A DNA stretch of 64,000 nt from Caprella mutica (GCA_947561585.1 CANNZV010002348.1:1-64000); one strand, 5' to 3'. Counted from the first letter of the stretch, positions 32,612 through 44,069 are shown. Notes: a model not told the origin generated them from the letters alone. Numbers and translations are program-made.

Positions 32612-33928
32612 CAATTACCGGAACTGACCATGAATTACCGGAACTGACCATGAATTACCGGAACGGACCATGAATTACCGGAACGGACCATGAATTACCG
32701 GAACGGACCATGAATTACCGGAACGGACCATGAATTACCGGAACGGACCATGAATTACCGGAACGGACCATGAATTACCAGAACGGACCATGAATTACCG
32801 GAACGGACCATGAATTACCGGAACGGACCATGAATTACCGGAACGGACCATGAATTACCGGAACGGACCATGAATTACCGGAACGGACCATGAATTACCG
32901 GAACGGACCATGAATTACCGGAACGGACCATGAATTACCGGAACAGAACATGAATTACCGGATTGGAGTTGTTTTATTGAGAAATAGTCCTTGTTAAGTC
33001 ATATAGGCCAGTCTGCAGAATATGGGAGATATTTGGGATTTTCTCTCCGAACAATTTTGAATTAATTCCTATATTTACATTAATTTTGCTATGAACAGAA
33101 TAAGAGATCTCTACAAACACTTCACCAGTTTCTGCAGACTGGCATATAGGTATACATTAGGTCTATTTCTGTTCCAATTGATATCATATTTTACCATTTT
33201 ATACTCATTTCTGCTCGTATATTCACTACCAAACATCTGCAACATAGTTATAAACTTTACAAGAGTATATGCTGAAATTTGTTTTCTTTGCATAATCTTT
33301 CTAAGAAAATATTTTGAGGGGAAACTGAAGTAATTTTAATATTGGATTCCATATTATAGTTTTAATGAGAAGTATTTTGGTTTTATTTTGTGTATCCATT
33401 ACTAGTATGTTTTGATATTCTATTAATCAGGATTTTTAATTTTATGCAACATATACAAATTTAGTTTGTTTTTATTTTTAATGGGGTAGTAGGTAAATTC
33501 ATAACTGCTATCTGTCGCATTGAAGTTATGATGACCCATGACTTACTTAATATACATATACTGTACATATGTATATTAATGCATATTGATATATAATTAC
33601 TTAATATACATAACATAAAATGAAACAAAAATATTTTAAACCTAGAACACGGAATCACGGACTATCTAAGTCATCATGTCATGTCAATTTTCTGTCTATG
33701 TTTCAGATGTTTGGTAGCGAATATACGAACAGAAATGAGTATAAAATGGTAAAATATGACATCAATTGGAACATAAATAGACCTAATGTATACCTAAATG
33801 ACTTAACAAGGATTATTTCTCAATAAAACAACTCTGTTCCAGTAATTCATGGTCCGTTCCGGTAATTAATGGTCCGTTCCGGTAATTCATGGTCCGTTCC
33901 GGTAATTCATGGTCTGATCCGGTAATTG
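32612..33928. mobile_element. TA-flanked foldback element built from a 20-bp repeat
   Basis: The ends CAATTACCGGA and TCCGGTAATTG are bordered by TA on both sides (32610-32611 and 33929-33930). The left arm is about 17 tandem copies of GAATTACCGGAACGGACCAT (to 32960). The right arm has about four copies in inverse orientation (33840-33925). Further in, 32965-33005 plus 33143-33260 pair with about 33700-33835 (TTGTTTTATTGAGAAATA against TATTTCTCAATAAAACAA). The ATTACCGG end word is shared with the pogo-like element at 37279-41181, so that transposase family may have moved it. No gene is inside. Confidence 0.75.
33008..33142. mobile_element. hAT-like small element nested in a foldback arm
   Basis: CCAGTCTGCAGA and TCTGCAGACTGG are exact inverted ends, with a perfect 8-bp duplication CATATAGG at 33000-33007 and 33143-33150. 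The opposite arm of the host foldback carries a single related word (TCATTTAGGTATAC on the reverse strand of 33790-33805), that is, the empty site. This copy is 135 bp. Relatives are at 28866-29051 and, as a fragment, 23393. Confidence 0.9.
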
Positions 33929-33929
33929 T

Positions 33930-35373
33930 ATGAATCACCAAGAAACAGAGAATGACTCTCTTGCCTCTATAAATTCACCAGCTAGAGAATATGACTCAAT
34001 CTCATTTGATATGGAATTTCAGGGCTTTATGAATAAAAGACCACATGAGGAATCTCCTAGTCCTGAACAGTCCAAAAAAAAGGCTAGAAATGTAGGACAC
34101 TTGGTTAGATCAATGCTAAATGCCCTGCATCATCAAGAACTACTAAATGAAACTCAACAAAGTGAGATTGAACTAAGCAGAATAATTAGAACAAAGAAAG
34201 TCACTAATTATGAATCAGGGAAAGTTATAACTTTTGAATCAATCTTGAATAACAGAGATTTACATAAAGATGAATATCATAAGCAAGTAATTATAGTGGA
34301 GCCTATAACAAATGAAGATGCTAGCATTTCTGTTGGTAAGTTCTTCTCAAATGATCTATTTTTGGCTAGGGAGATAAATAAGTCCATCCTGGGAAAGTGT
34401 TCCATTGAAAAAACTAGCAAGAATCTCGGGCGTAAATTCCTTGTAGTTCACTTACGAAAAGTCAATTTTGACCTCATGAATCAAATTACCTCTCTCCAAA
34501 AACTAGGAAACTGGCAGATTAAGTGTAGACTACCAGTCTCAGAACAATGTAGCAGAGGTGTAATTGGACCAATAGGTATAGATACACCTGTAAATGAAGT
34601 AAGAGAGGAACTGCAGTCCAGTTACAATACTCTCATAGATGTAGAAAGAATCTACAAAGGCAGGGATAAAGTTCCAACCTTGAACCTTAAACTGATATTC
34701 AAAGACGATCTTCCCACAGAAGTCTGAATTTGTCATGAAATCTTTAAGGTAATGCCATTCATTGCAAAACCATGGCAATGTTATAAATGCCAAGGCTTTG
34801 AACAAGGCTTCAGAATGTAGATTTGCTGCAAGATGTGCAGCATGTGCAGGTTCTCACAATACCAGAGAATGTCCAGGAAAATGAAATGTTTCTGGAAATA
34901 CAGATGTGAAATGTGTGAACTGTAAGGGCAATCATACAGCCAACTATGGAGGCTGTCCAAATATAGTTAAAGCCAAAGCTGTGGAGAAAATTAGATCTAT
35001 GAATAGAATGTCCTACAGAGATGCAGTTTCAACTGTAAACAATGATACAGTAGCTAAAAAGTCTGGAGCTGCCTCAGGTAATCCAATATATAAAAGACCC
35101 TCAGTAATTCAAACAGTGACTATTGATACTGGTACGAAGGTATCAAAAGGATGTCAAACAGATCCTATTCCAGAGGAAGATAGCAAAGTGTCTCCAGATC
35201 TCCTAACAAAAATAGCAACTCTAGTAGTTAAACTGATGAAACTAAAGGATATTGATGATCCCTCTGCTATAGTTGCTGTAGTGAACCAAGTGCTTGGAGT
35301 ATCAGTTCATTCCACTGAAATAGATTCAGAAAGTATTCAGGACACAGACAACTTTCTTCAGTCCATACTGTAG
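33930..35373 (+). pseudogene. Non-LTR retrotransposon ORF1 (gag-like, zinc knuckles), broken
   Basis: The first frame (33930-34727) encodes a basic, serine-rich N-terminus (RPHEESPSPEQSKKKARN) and a globular region (VGKFFSNDLFLAREINKS, KFLVVHLRK). A frame change near 34725 leads to AKPWQCYKCQGF. Another change gives SECRFAARCAACAGSHNTRE with CPGK, a stop near 34884, then VKCVNCKGNHTANYGGCPN. Together these are CCHC-type knuckles as in Jockey/I-type ORF1 nucleic-acid-binding proteins. The tail ends at 35373. At least two frameshifts and one stop make it non-functional. Its start adjoins the foldback element that ends at 33928, so upstream sequence may have been displaced. Confidence 0.75.
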
Positions 35374-35396
35374 ACTCTCATAAGATGGAAAAACAT

Positions 35397-36020
35397 AATG
35401 GAGGCATAAATGATCAGACATACCAGAGTTCAAACACATCCACTTATAACAGTGTACAGCCGTCAAATGATCAGACATACCAGAATTCAAACACATCCAC
35501 TTATAACAGTGTACAGCCATCAAATGATCAGACATACCAGAGTTCAAACACATCCACTTGTAACAGTGTACAGCCGTCAAATGATCAGACATACCAGAGT
35601 TCAAACACATCCACTTGTAACAGTGTACAGCCGTCAAATGATCAGACATACCAGAGTTCAAACACATCCACTTATAACAGTGTACAGCTGTCAAATGATC
35701 AGACATACCAGAGTTCAAACACATCCACTTGTAACAGTGTACAGCTGTTAAATGATCAGACATACCAGAGTTCAAACACATCCACTTATAACAGTGTACA
35801 GCTGTCAAATGATCAGACATACCAGAGTTCAAACACATCCACTTGTAACAGTGTACAGCCGTCAAATGATCAGACATACCAGAGTTCAAACACATCCACT
35901 TGTAACAGTGTACAGCCGTCAAATGATCAGACATATCAGAGTTCAAACACATCCACTTGTAACAGTGTACAGCCGTCAAATGATCAGACATACCAGAGTT
36001 CAAACACATCCACTTGTATA
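35397..36020. repeat. Tandem array, 57-bp unit, about 11 copies
   Basis: The unit contains CAAATGATCAGACATACCAG and AACACATCCACTTGTAACAG. Its length is 19 codons, so the plus strand stays open as SNDQTYQSSNTSTCNSVQP and other frames stay open too. The array lies between the ORF1 relic and the middle of an endonuclease domain, replacing the expected N-terminal half of ORF2. Confidence 0.9.
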
Positions 36021-36040
36021 GTAATTTGTAAATACAGGCT

Positions 36041-36330
36041 GTGACAGTTCATGCAGACCAAAATAGTGTAGACATCATGAATTTTTATAACCCCAATAAG
36101 GACATTTCTGTCCAAGAATTTGAACATTATTTTGGACAGTTAGGTAGTAATAGAATTATCATTGGAGATTTCAATGCACATGGTGAACTGTGGAGTACAA
36201 ATAGCATTGAGAATACCACAGGGGAAAATTTAAACAATATTTTAATTAATGATTGTGATCTTTGTCTTTTAACCCCTATTGATTTTCCCACATATTATCA
36301 TGTTGCTAATCGCAGGTTTCAGGCAAAATT
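36041..36330 (+). pseudogene. Retrotransposon endonuclease domain fragment (ORF2)
   Basis: The frame reads AVTVHADQNSVDIMNFYNPN, then QLGSNRIIIGDFNAHGELW, then NNILINDCDLCLLTPIDFPT with YYH. GDFNAHGELW is the hallmark of the APE-like endonuclease of Jockey/I-type elements, with the catalytic D and N present. The N-terminal catalytic segment and everything after the domain are absent. On the left it fuses to the 57-bp array in a different frame. On the right it ends in a small GGCAAAATTCC array. It is probably the same element as ORF1 at 33930. Confidence 0.75.
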
Positions 36331-36412
36331 TCAGGCAAAATTCCACACAGGGAAAATTCTGCCGGGCAAAATTCCACACAGGGAAAATTCTGCCGGGCAA
36401 TATTCCGCCGGG
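36316..36412. repeat. Short tandem repeat at retrotransposon break
   Basis: About three copies of a unit with GGCAAAATTCCACACAGGGA and AAATTCTGCCG. It sits exactly where the endonuclease homology ends. Confidence 0.75.
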
Positions 36413-36418
36413 GAAAAA

Positions 36419-36597
36419 TTATTTGGTCTGCCTCTTGTGATCCACAATGAGTAAGCACTCCCTCAGAGCCTCCGTCTCACTGCCCTTGTACACTGTCTTG
36501 TCCGAGTGATCATCTCTGATGGTAACGGACACATTCTTGCTGTCGTCAACCTCTATCTCCTTCTCCTGGTTGTTGCTCTGAGGGAGTCTGAAGTCAT
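36419..36597 (-). other. Candidate terminal exon, unknown protein
   Basis: On the minus strand, an acceptor (CTTTTACTTTGTATCAG) precedes a 58-codon open stretch: DDFRLPQSNNQEKEIEVDDS, KNVSVTIRDDHSDKTVYKGS, ETEALRECLLIVDHKRQTK and stop. GC content and codon use are more gene-like than the surroundings. I do not recognise the protein. It may be the last exon of a host gene, or a fragment captured next to the retrotransposon. No upstream partner exon with a matching phase was found nearby. Confidence 0.4.
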
Positions 36598-36599
36598 CT

Positions 36600-37278
36600 G
36601 ATACAAAGTAAAAGTACTAATAAATGAAGTGAAATTACAGAGGCTTCCTTCTTCCAATAAGTCAGACAGGTAAGTTGTGGACCTGTTAATTTAAGTTACT
36701 TTTCTCAATTAAGAGTTAAGACTCTAAATTCTGCTCAACTGAATTTATATTGTGTAAAAACAATTTAAGTAACAAGTCATTAGATTCCCGTGCGTACCAT
36801 AGTTACATTCTTCATGTTTAATACCCGTCTATTAAAAGCGGACACCATATAAATAAATAAATTAACACACGAGGGAAATTATTAGTATAGATTATAACAT
36901 TGAGAGCTCAAATAGAAAGATGGTATCGAACATACAACAGTTGGCATATCACATGGTACACCTCTGCCTTGTTTCTAGCTCTCTTTGTAGTGCCGTCTGA
37001 TTTTTATTAGTTTCTATCCGGACATAAACGGAAAAGGAAACTACGTTAAAGATATTGAATCCCAAGAGATAAGATGGTTCACTGTTTATATACCAATTAC
37101 ATGCAAATGATTACCACATCGCCTTATGATTCAAACACTTGTCAGCGATATGGCCTTTGGTTCCGAAGCAGACGTTAAACCCCTAATAAATTAATTGATA
37201 TCATTCAAACAATGAACGAAAAGACGGCTGACTCGAAATGTTATTTCCCCCTTGGTAAATTTCATAAATTAGACATTA
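36600..37278. other. Non-coding, nothing recognised
   Basis: Contains a repeat fragment (GGTATCGAACATACAACAGT, 36921) related to 1020-1040. No gene is supported. Confidence 0.4.
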
Positions 37279-37861
37279 TGGTAACGACTCAATTACCGGA
37301 CGATTTGGACACCCTTCACTTCAAGTAGTAATAACAACCAATGTAACACGTCTTTTCACGTCAAACCAGGCACAATAACAAAGTATGATTGTCATTAGTT
37401 TTGATTTAGTAAACCAGTGTTGCCCATTTAGGATGAAAAAAAATCTACATGATTTTTAATTCGAATTATAAAAATGTAGTTTTTTTCCTATTACCGGATA
37501 TATTTTCAATTCAAACTCATTTACCGGACAAACTGAAAAACCTTTTCAATATGCCGGATGATCTGAAACGATTTTTCATATTACCGGATATCATTACATA
37601 TTACCATTATTTGGATAAATTCTTTTAAATTCCGGATAAGAGATACTTAGTGTGATAGTGATTGATAAATGAATCCATTTAACATTTTTAACTTTTTTAT
37701 TTGAATCAAAAACGAAACATTAAAAATCGTGTCATGTCATCATCACGAACCAATTTCCAATCGGTTATAAAAACTTTAAGGTTGAAAAATTCCGTTGAAA
37801 TCGAACATAATGACTAATAAACTTGTTTCTGATATCAATACAGCATTTAGAAAGCAAGAGG

Positions 37862-38003
37862 GTAAGTGACAAAATATCGGTCAATTTCACATCTTCGATC
37901 ATATATGAGAAAAAAAATCGTTATATAGAAATTGAATTACATTAAATCATTTTTCTTATATGAACAAAGATGCGGAACTGACCGATAATTCATAACTTAC
38001 CCT
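37862..38003. mobile_element. GGGTAAG palindromic small element
   Basis: GGGTAAGTGACAAAATATCG at the left and GACCGATAATTCATAACTTA with CCC at the right are inverted. Inner arms ATCATATATGAGAAAA and CTTATATGAACAAAGATG also pair. Confidence 0.8.
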
Positions 38004-38329
38004 CGTAATTATCTGAAGCTGATGCATAATGTTTAACTTGACGATATTTAAAGTTTTTGTGTAGTGTATATTTAACAAATTCCATCTACAAAACGAGTTA
38101 ATGAAGCACATATACAAGCTATGAGTACGTTAAGGCCTAAATAGAAATAGAAAAAAGTTACTATGTGAAACTTCGTATAGGCTTGGATTTTGATTATTCT
38201 TTAGTTTACTTAATTTATAGCAAATTTGTAAATATAATTGTATAAATGCCTGTATGTAATCCGTATTTCTCATGTATGTAATCTTTTTATTTTTTCCAAT
38301 AAAGAATCTAATCTAAACAATAATAGGAG

Positions 38330-38556
38330 TAGGGAAAGTTCCGAATTATCGGTCACTTTCACATCTTCGTCGTAAGAAAACAAAATTATTTTTATTATTT
38401 AACTTTTTATATAAATTGGTATCCATGATACCTATGCATGATACAGGTATCCTTGATACCAATAAAAATAAAGGTTAAATATTAATTATTACGTGTTTTT
38501 TCTTGAAGGTGATTTAAAATGAGGAACCGACCGATAATTCGTATCTAACCCAATGA
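38330..38556. mobile_element. GGGTAAG family, longer subtype with TATCCATGATACC
   Basis: The ends (AATTATCGGTCACTTTCACA and CGACCGATAATTCGTATC) match the family. The middle carries GGTATCCATGATACC and its inverse, also seen in relics at 18805-18980 and near 44908-44980. Confidence 0.65.
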
Positions 38557-38673
38557 AATATCACAGAAATTCATAAATCCTTCATTCATAAACTAATTAA
38601 TAACATAAAACAATGAAAAGTAATATATTCGAAGAGAAAATAATAATAATAAGTAAGAGATAATCCTTGATGA

Positions 38674-39316
38674 TTAATTAGTATTCACTTCTTTGATGTT
38701 GATTTTTTTCTCGCAAAACTTGCAACAGAAGTAAGGAAAATTATCCAACTCTTCTTATGTCATACTTGAAATTCCTGCCGAAAGACTATCTTTGTGATAC
38801 CATTTATCGCATCCAATTCCAGAGCATCCAATCCACAATTCGGGTACCTCCCATCCTTCAGTGCTAAAAAAAGCAAAGCTTACATCAGCATCTTGTTCTA
38901 AAATGACGTCATCATCACTCAACAACAGCATTTCTAGATTATCTTCATCCCCTTCGGTTCTCTTTCGTTTGGTTCCTTTCTTAATTCTGTCTTGTCTTCT
39001 TTGCTCTTTCTCTCTAAGTTTGCGTAACTTTTTTAGTCTTGTATCTGTATCAAAATTAAAATGAATTCTTTGTATGATATATTTCATTAGTATACATGTA
39101 TACATAACATACGTATACGGTATAAATATTAAATATACCTGACTTATTTTTCTCAGAAGGATACCGCTGCAGAACTTTGTCACTAATAGTTGACCTACTA
39201 GGTACTCCATAGATTTGAACAGCATCCTTATATGACATTCCATTCTTTACAGCAGCGGCTGCCTCCAAAACTTTCAGACCATCATAAGGTTTCTTCTTCC
39301 CAGACATATTAGACAA
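38674..39316 (-). pseudogene. DDE-less pogo protein: Psq helix-turn-helix plus PHD-like tail
   Basis: Two exons fit in phase: 39316-39139 (donor TCAG|GTATAT) and 39044-38674 (acceptor TTTTGATACAG), joining S|D. Exon 1 encodes a Psq-type helix-turn-helix, KKKPYDGLKVLEAAAAVKNG then MSYKDAVQIYGVPSRSTISD. Exon 2 is basic and coiled (LRKLREKEQRRQDRIKKG), then acidic, then a PHD-like zinc segment: LWIGCSGIGCDKWYHKDSL and FPYFCCKFCEKK. In this transposase family, the CENP-B-type region and DDE nuclease lie between these parts. Here they are absent. One in-frame TAA (38755-38757) interrupts the tail, otherwise 182 residues are open. It would bind the element's ends but could not cut. It could be a dead deletion product or a repressor-like derivative. 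Confidence 0.65.
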
Positions 39317-39379
39317 ATTGAAACAAATAAATAAATTAGAACATTTTCTAATAAATAATAAATTTCTTTATAATAAATA

Positions 39380-40372
39380 AAGCTACATTTTCTTTCTGGT
39401 ATTGTTTTGTTTTTTGAACCTTCACTTCTACATCCATGGTTAAATTTTCATAAAGTTTTACCCATTTTTGTGAATGTAGTAACGATTTAAACGATTTTAT
39501 TGATGGATGGTGAAAATGGCTTTGCAGAAATGGTCAGAAAATGAAGTACAATGAAGTAAGTTGAAACATTAAAAATATATTTACTAGACAACAACACAAT
39601 AATTAATGAAACAGATTTATTTCCAGGTTTCAAAAGCATTCAAATAATAATTCCTATTATAAAATATTGATAATCTGGAGTAATGTGAAGTACAAAAAGG
39701 CAAAGATTCAAATTTTAGCAAGGGGTCGCTCAGGTCGCAAGAGAACAGTACGATCTGAAGACAATCATTCTTATTAAGCAACTCCATTTAGAAAATGCAA
39801 ATGTTTCTGTTAAATATCTTACAATGGCATCCCTACAAAATGAAAGTCAGAATGATGATTCTACTATAATTTACACAGTGATAAAGTCAGCCAAAATAAA
39901 ATCAGGACTGTTATTTATTCCGTGCAGCATATTGACGGATGTTATGATTATTTACTTATTCGTTCAATTAGAATGCAGCATCATCACTAATGACTTTATC
40001 TTCCACAAAACTAACATATCTTTGCTAGAACCAGTTGGCGAAATTTCTACGACGTGCAAAAACTGTTTCAGACCGCACTGTCTTCTCGCATCCTGAACGA
40101 TCCTTGGTAAACTTTTAGTTGTCAATATTTTATAAGATAACTAATTATTAGAAAGTTTTTAAAACTTGGAAATACATTAATGGGGCTATTATCTAATAAA
40201 GATATTCATAATGTTTGAACTTACTAACCATTTGCGCTGAGCCATTTTCACCACCCATCAATAAAATCGTTGTAACATTCACAAAAATAAATAAAACTTT
40301 ATGAAATTATAATTCCATATGGAGAAGTGTTCAACAGACAAAATGATACCAAGGAAAAACTTGAGCTTTCAA
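39380..40372. mobile_element. Foldback element FB-1, second copy (diverged)
   Basis: Collinear with 1378-2342: TTTTCTTTCTGGTATTGTTT, TTTATTTCCAGGTTTCAAAA and CGATCTGAAGACAA in the left arm, and AAAACTTGGAAATACATTAA, CCATTTTCACCACCCATCAA and ACAAAATGATACCAAGGAAA inverted in the right. The arms are more diverged, and the centre has extra sequence (about 39820-40050). It is nested in the pogo-like element, upstream of its Psq exon. Confidence 0.75.
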
Positions 40373-41189
40373 TAGTTATAGAAATATGTTATTTTAATTT
40401 AGGTTCTTGATTATTTGGTTCACCCTGTATGTAAGATAATGATAATATCTGAAACACAATAAATCATGAAATAAAATAGGTAATATATCAAATAGAATGT
40501 TTTCGTTTAAGACTAATATTGATTGGTATAAAATAACATGAAATAAATGACATTAACGTTCTCACTAGCAGTTTGACAACAAGTACTGTGGTCATAATAT
40601 TTTTCCTAAACAAATATACCTATTTAGATGACTTGAAAGACAGTCTAAGGAGTTTCGATCATACACTATTACTTAATTCTCTACATAAGAACAATTTAAA
40701 ATGAAAGTATCCGGAGAATAAGAAAACATTTTTCAATTACCGGAAGCTATTTACAGTTTATCCGGTAATTTAGTTTGGGCAAATTAGCAAACCAGATACC
40801 GGATGAACGATAACAAAATTATTATGTGGTGAGGAGTGGCAACATTTTTCCAGAGCGTTAGATACGGTTTTCAGCTACAACACCCAATATTTTATTCCAC
40901 GAAATAGCGCGAACGGCAATTGCATCATCACATGTCATTTCAACTGATTTATCTAAACTGTTGAGTTAAATGCAAATATTTTGCACAAATTTTAGTTAGT
41001 ACGTCATAAATACATGTCAGTACGCTTTCAATGTAATTTGACCACGGGAAGTTGATATAAAAATCTATTCCAATAATGTAACGCACAGGGTCCAATAATT
41101 TATGATGTCTTTCATCATACAAAATAAGTTTAAAACATTTTTTCCGGTAATTGTAAGGTTCCGGTAATTGAGTCGTTACCCTACTGTCT

Positions 41190-42440
41190 TACAGCCCATA
41201 CCACCAACTTACCATAGATAAATCAACCTATCTAAGCACCAATCACACCATTCATTCGATATCACCAGAGTAATTGCAAGTGGAAAAGTAGACCAACAGT
41301 TACAGCTCAAAAATCTGAGCAAATTAGCTCATTATCGTTGACTTACCGCCCTAAATAAAATATTAAGATCATGTGTTGAAACCAAAGGACCGTATCGAAC
41401 TGTCAAGATTATCGTGGAGTATATTTGGAGAGAGTACCACCCTCCAATATTTTTCGGAATAAGGTGGCCTCAAAGTCTCAGAATGGACTTTATCATCTAT
41501 TTAAGACATTTAACTACTCGGTCTCTAAGTATTGAAGTGATAAATATAATTCACACAGTATAGTTCAACGTAATGCTTAATATGCTGATCTAGAACCTTT
41601 TTGTTTGAGTATGATTAACGATGTAGAGTATTATGCAAGAATTCACATGGAGAATTGAATCAAATAGACTAAACATCATCTTAAACGAAAGACGGTCAGA
41701 GTAACTGAATTGAACTTTGATGCCAAACTTTATTCCTGCTCGATAAATAGGTAAAATGGACACTAAACGGAACCGCCGGTAACTTCTAAGAAACATATAT
41801 CTCTATTGAATTTAAAGAATCAGTATAGATTCTCCACACTTCCTCGGTCACACACAAGCCATTAAAAGATGCGTTAAATTAGTAACTGAAGTTTTTTCCT
41901 TTTGTTTGTGGTGCAATCAACAGACGAATTGATTTGGTCGAGAACAGAATTTCGCCAAGAAATGCTGAATTTTGTAAAGAAGTGGCAATTCACTGTAAAC
42001 TATAATATTAACTAGCTCTAATGCATTGGAAAATGGATTGGGCTTGGACAGGACCTGAAGTATATTTATTCCGCGTGCTGTGTCCTTATTCATAAAGAAA
42101 CATATTGTCCTATTTCGGAATCCTATGGAGAACTATAAAATTGATCACCTCAGAGTAATTAATAAGTTAATAAATCTCTATCTAACCTTATGTATTTGTT
42201 AATATATATTTGGATGATTTAGGTCACGACCGAGAAATGGTTGGCGGGTACATATATTTTATCCGAAGTTTATTGGCTCTGCGGCACCTGAAGAATATTG
42301 TCTATTGGTGTAGAAATTTGACAAAATCGTTTTGAAGATATAAGCATCGAAAATATCACTATTGCATAATTAATGTTTATGTAACATCCATATATGATTC
42401 CATTTTCAACCAAATTTAGCAAAAAAAGGGGAAAATCTAT
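41190..42440. other. Non-coding, nothing recognised
   Basis: No gene or clear repeat. GCGGCACCTGAAGAATATTG near 42282 is a diverged piece of the following array. Confidence 0.4.
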
Positions 42441-43056
42441 AATTTCAATAGCCCTGCGACACCTGAAGGAATCAATTACAGGAGCTCAGATGTCAGGATA
42501 CTTATTTTCTAATCACAGAGCACCAAGAAATGACTATTGCATCTTTAGAAAACATCCCCGTATTATCTTGAATTTTTACCTACATTCAGCATAAAAAGAA
42601 AAACATGACTAATTTCAATGGCCTCGCGACACCTGAAGGAATCAATTACAGGAGCTCAGATGTCAGGATACTTATTTTCTAATCACAGAGCACCAAGAAA
42701 TGACTATTGCATCTTTAGAAAACATCCCCGTATTATCTTGAATTTTTACCTACATTCAGCATAAAAAGAAAAACATGACTAATTTCAATGGCCTCGTGAC
42801 ACCTGAAGGAATCAATTACAGGAGCTCAGATGTCAGGTTACTTATTTTCTAATCACAGAGCACCAAGAAATGACTATTGCATCTTTAGAAAACATCCCCG
42901 TATTATCTTGAATTTTTACCTACATTCAGCATAAAAAGAAAAACATGACTAATTTCAATGGCCTCGTGACACCTGAAGGAATCAATTACAGGAGCTCAGA
43001 TGTCAGGTTACTTATTTTCTAATCACAGAGCACCAAGAAATGACTATTGCATCTTT
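42441..43056. repeat. Tandem array, 170-bp unit, about 3.6 copies
   Basis: Copies start at 42441, 42611, 42781 and 42951 with AATTTCAATRGCC. They are nearly identical inside (GGAATCAATTACAGGAGCTC, CAGAGCACCAAGAAATGACT). A nucleosome-length unit of this kind is typical of satellite DNA. Confidence 0.95.
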
Positions 43057-43059
43057 CAT

Positions 43060-44065
43060 TTCGAAAAAAGGATTAGAAGCACCATTTTCGCTCCGCCTTA
43101 CCGTACAGGTTAATTGAAGGTATTCTTTAAATTTTAATACTTATGAAGTTTTATACAGTTCAAGAGTCTTACCATGAATGGTACGACAAAAAGTTAGTTA
43201 GAGTTGAAAATGAAGTCGAAGCTCTAGAAAGGTATTAGCGTACCTGTACTACAAGGAAATTCTTCGAACAAGAACAGCATAGAAGAAAATTAGTTTAAGT
43301 TATAGCTATTTATAGCCAATATATGGTTTTATGGAACTTATAAATTCACAAGATTAGAGAGTTATCACTCTAGGACGTGCACAGAGCGAAGCACGAGTAG
43401 ACACTGCCTATAGCTCCAAGGAGCAACTAATTTATTCCCTAAATTAAAGCTAACGCCATCTGGCGGTTAATTAATATATAGAAATATGAACATAATATCA
43501 TTAATATGAAAAGGTAGTATGAAATTAATAATATATGAAAATAATGGTACATGAACAATTAAACATACAAATACAAAAATCTAATAAATGCTAAAGGAGA
43601 GTTTTATTTCTAACATAGGCACCATTAATTATATTCAATATCTATTATCTAATAGTATTACAAATTCTGAAATAGATCATCCTACTAGCAAATGATCTAT
43701 TTACATTTTCCAATATATAACTTTATTTACAAGTGTACATTTCAGAGGTCCTACCAGAGGAAGGAGGGTGAGAATGAGGACCAAACTTTTGAACTTTTTG
43801 CAAGAGTACGTACTGTTTTCATGTTTAACCTTCTTCTTCTTTCCTATTTTGACGCAATGTTATAGTATGTTTTTCTCAGCATTAAGTTACTGTTGGTGCA
43901 CCGTCCCAAAAGGTGTCTGCTATCGAAGATGTGTGATCTTCTCCTTGTGTTATTCTATTGTAACTATTTTAATTATTTAAAAGCCCATCATTGATGTAGT
44001 GATCAATATTATGAAATCATTTCTCATTCCAAATGCTAAATTTGTCCATTCTTTAGTGCAGAACC
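43060..44065. other. Non-coding, nothing firmly recognised
   Basis: GCTAACGCCATCTGGCGGTTA (43450) contains the small palindrome CGCCATCTGGCG. The 70-codon frame at 43768-43980 is hydrophobic with no known domain and is not convincing. Confidence 0.35.
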
Positions 44066-44069
44066 GTAA

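Larger units (their letters stand above)
37279..41181. mobile_element. Pogo-like transposon, 3.9 kb, TA-flanked, internally deleted
   Basis: The ends GGTAACGACTCAATTACCGG and CCGGTAATTGAGTCGTTACC are perfect inverted repeats. Allowing one further mismatched base, both sides are bordered by TA (37277-37278 and 41182-41183). The motif ATTACCGGA and variants recur near both ends (37490-37640 and 40705-40810). It contains a DDE-less gene (38674-39316) and three nested elements (37862-38003, 38330-38556, 39380-40372). Confidence 0.8.

Noticed and set aside
35326..36044. 227-codon minus-strand and 219-codon plus-strand repeat proteins
   Set aside because: Both come from the 57-bp tandem array. It opens several frames on both strands at once, and the array sits in a broken retrotransposon.
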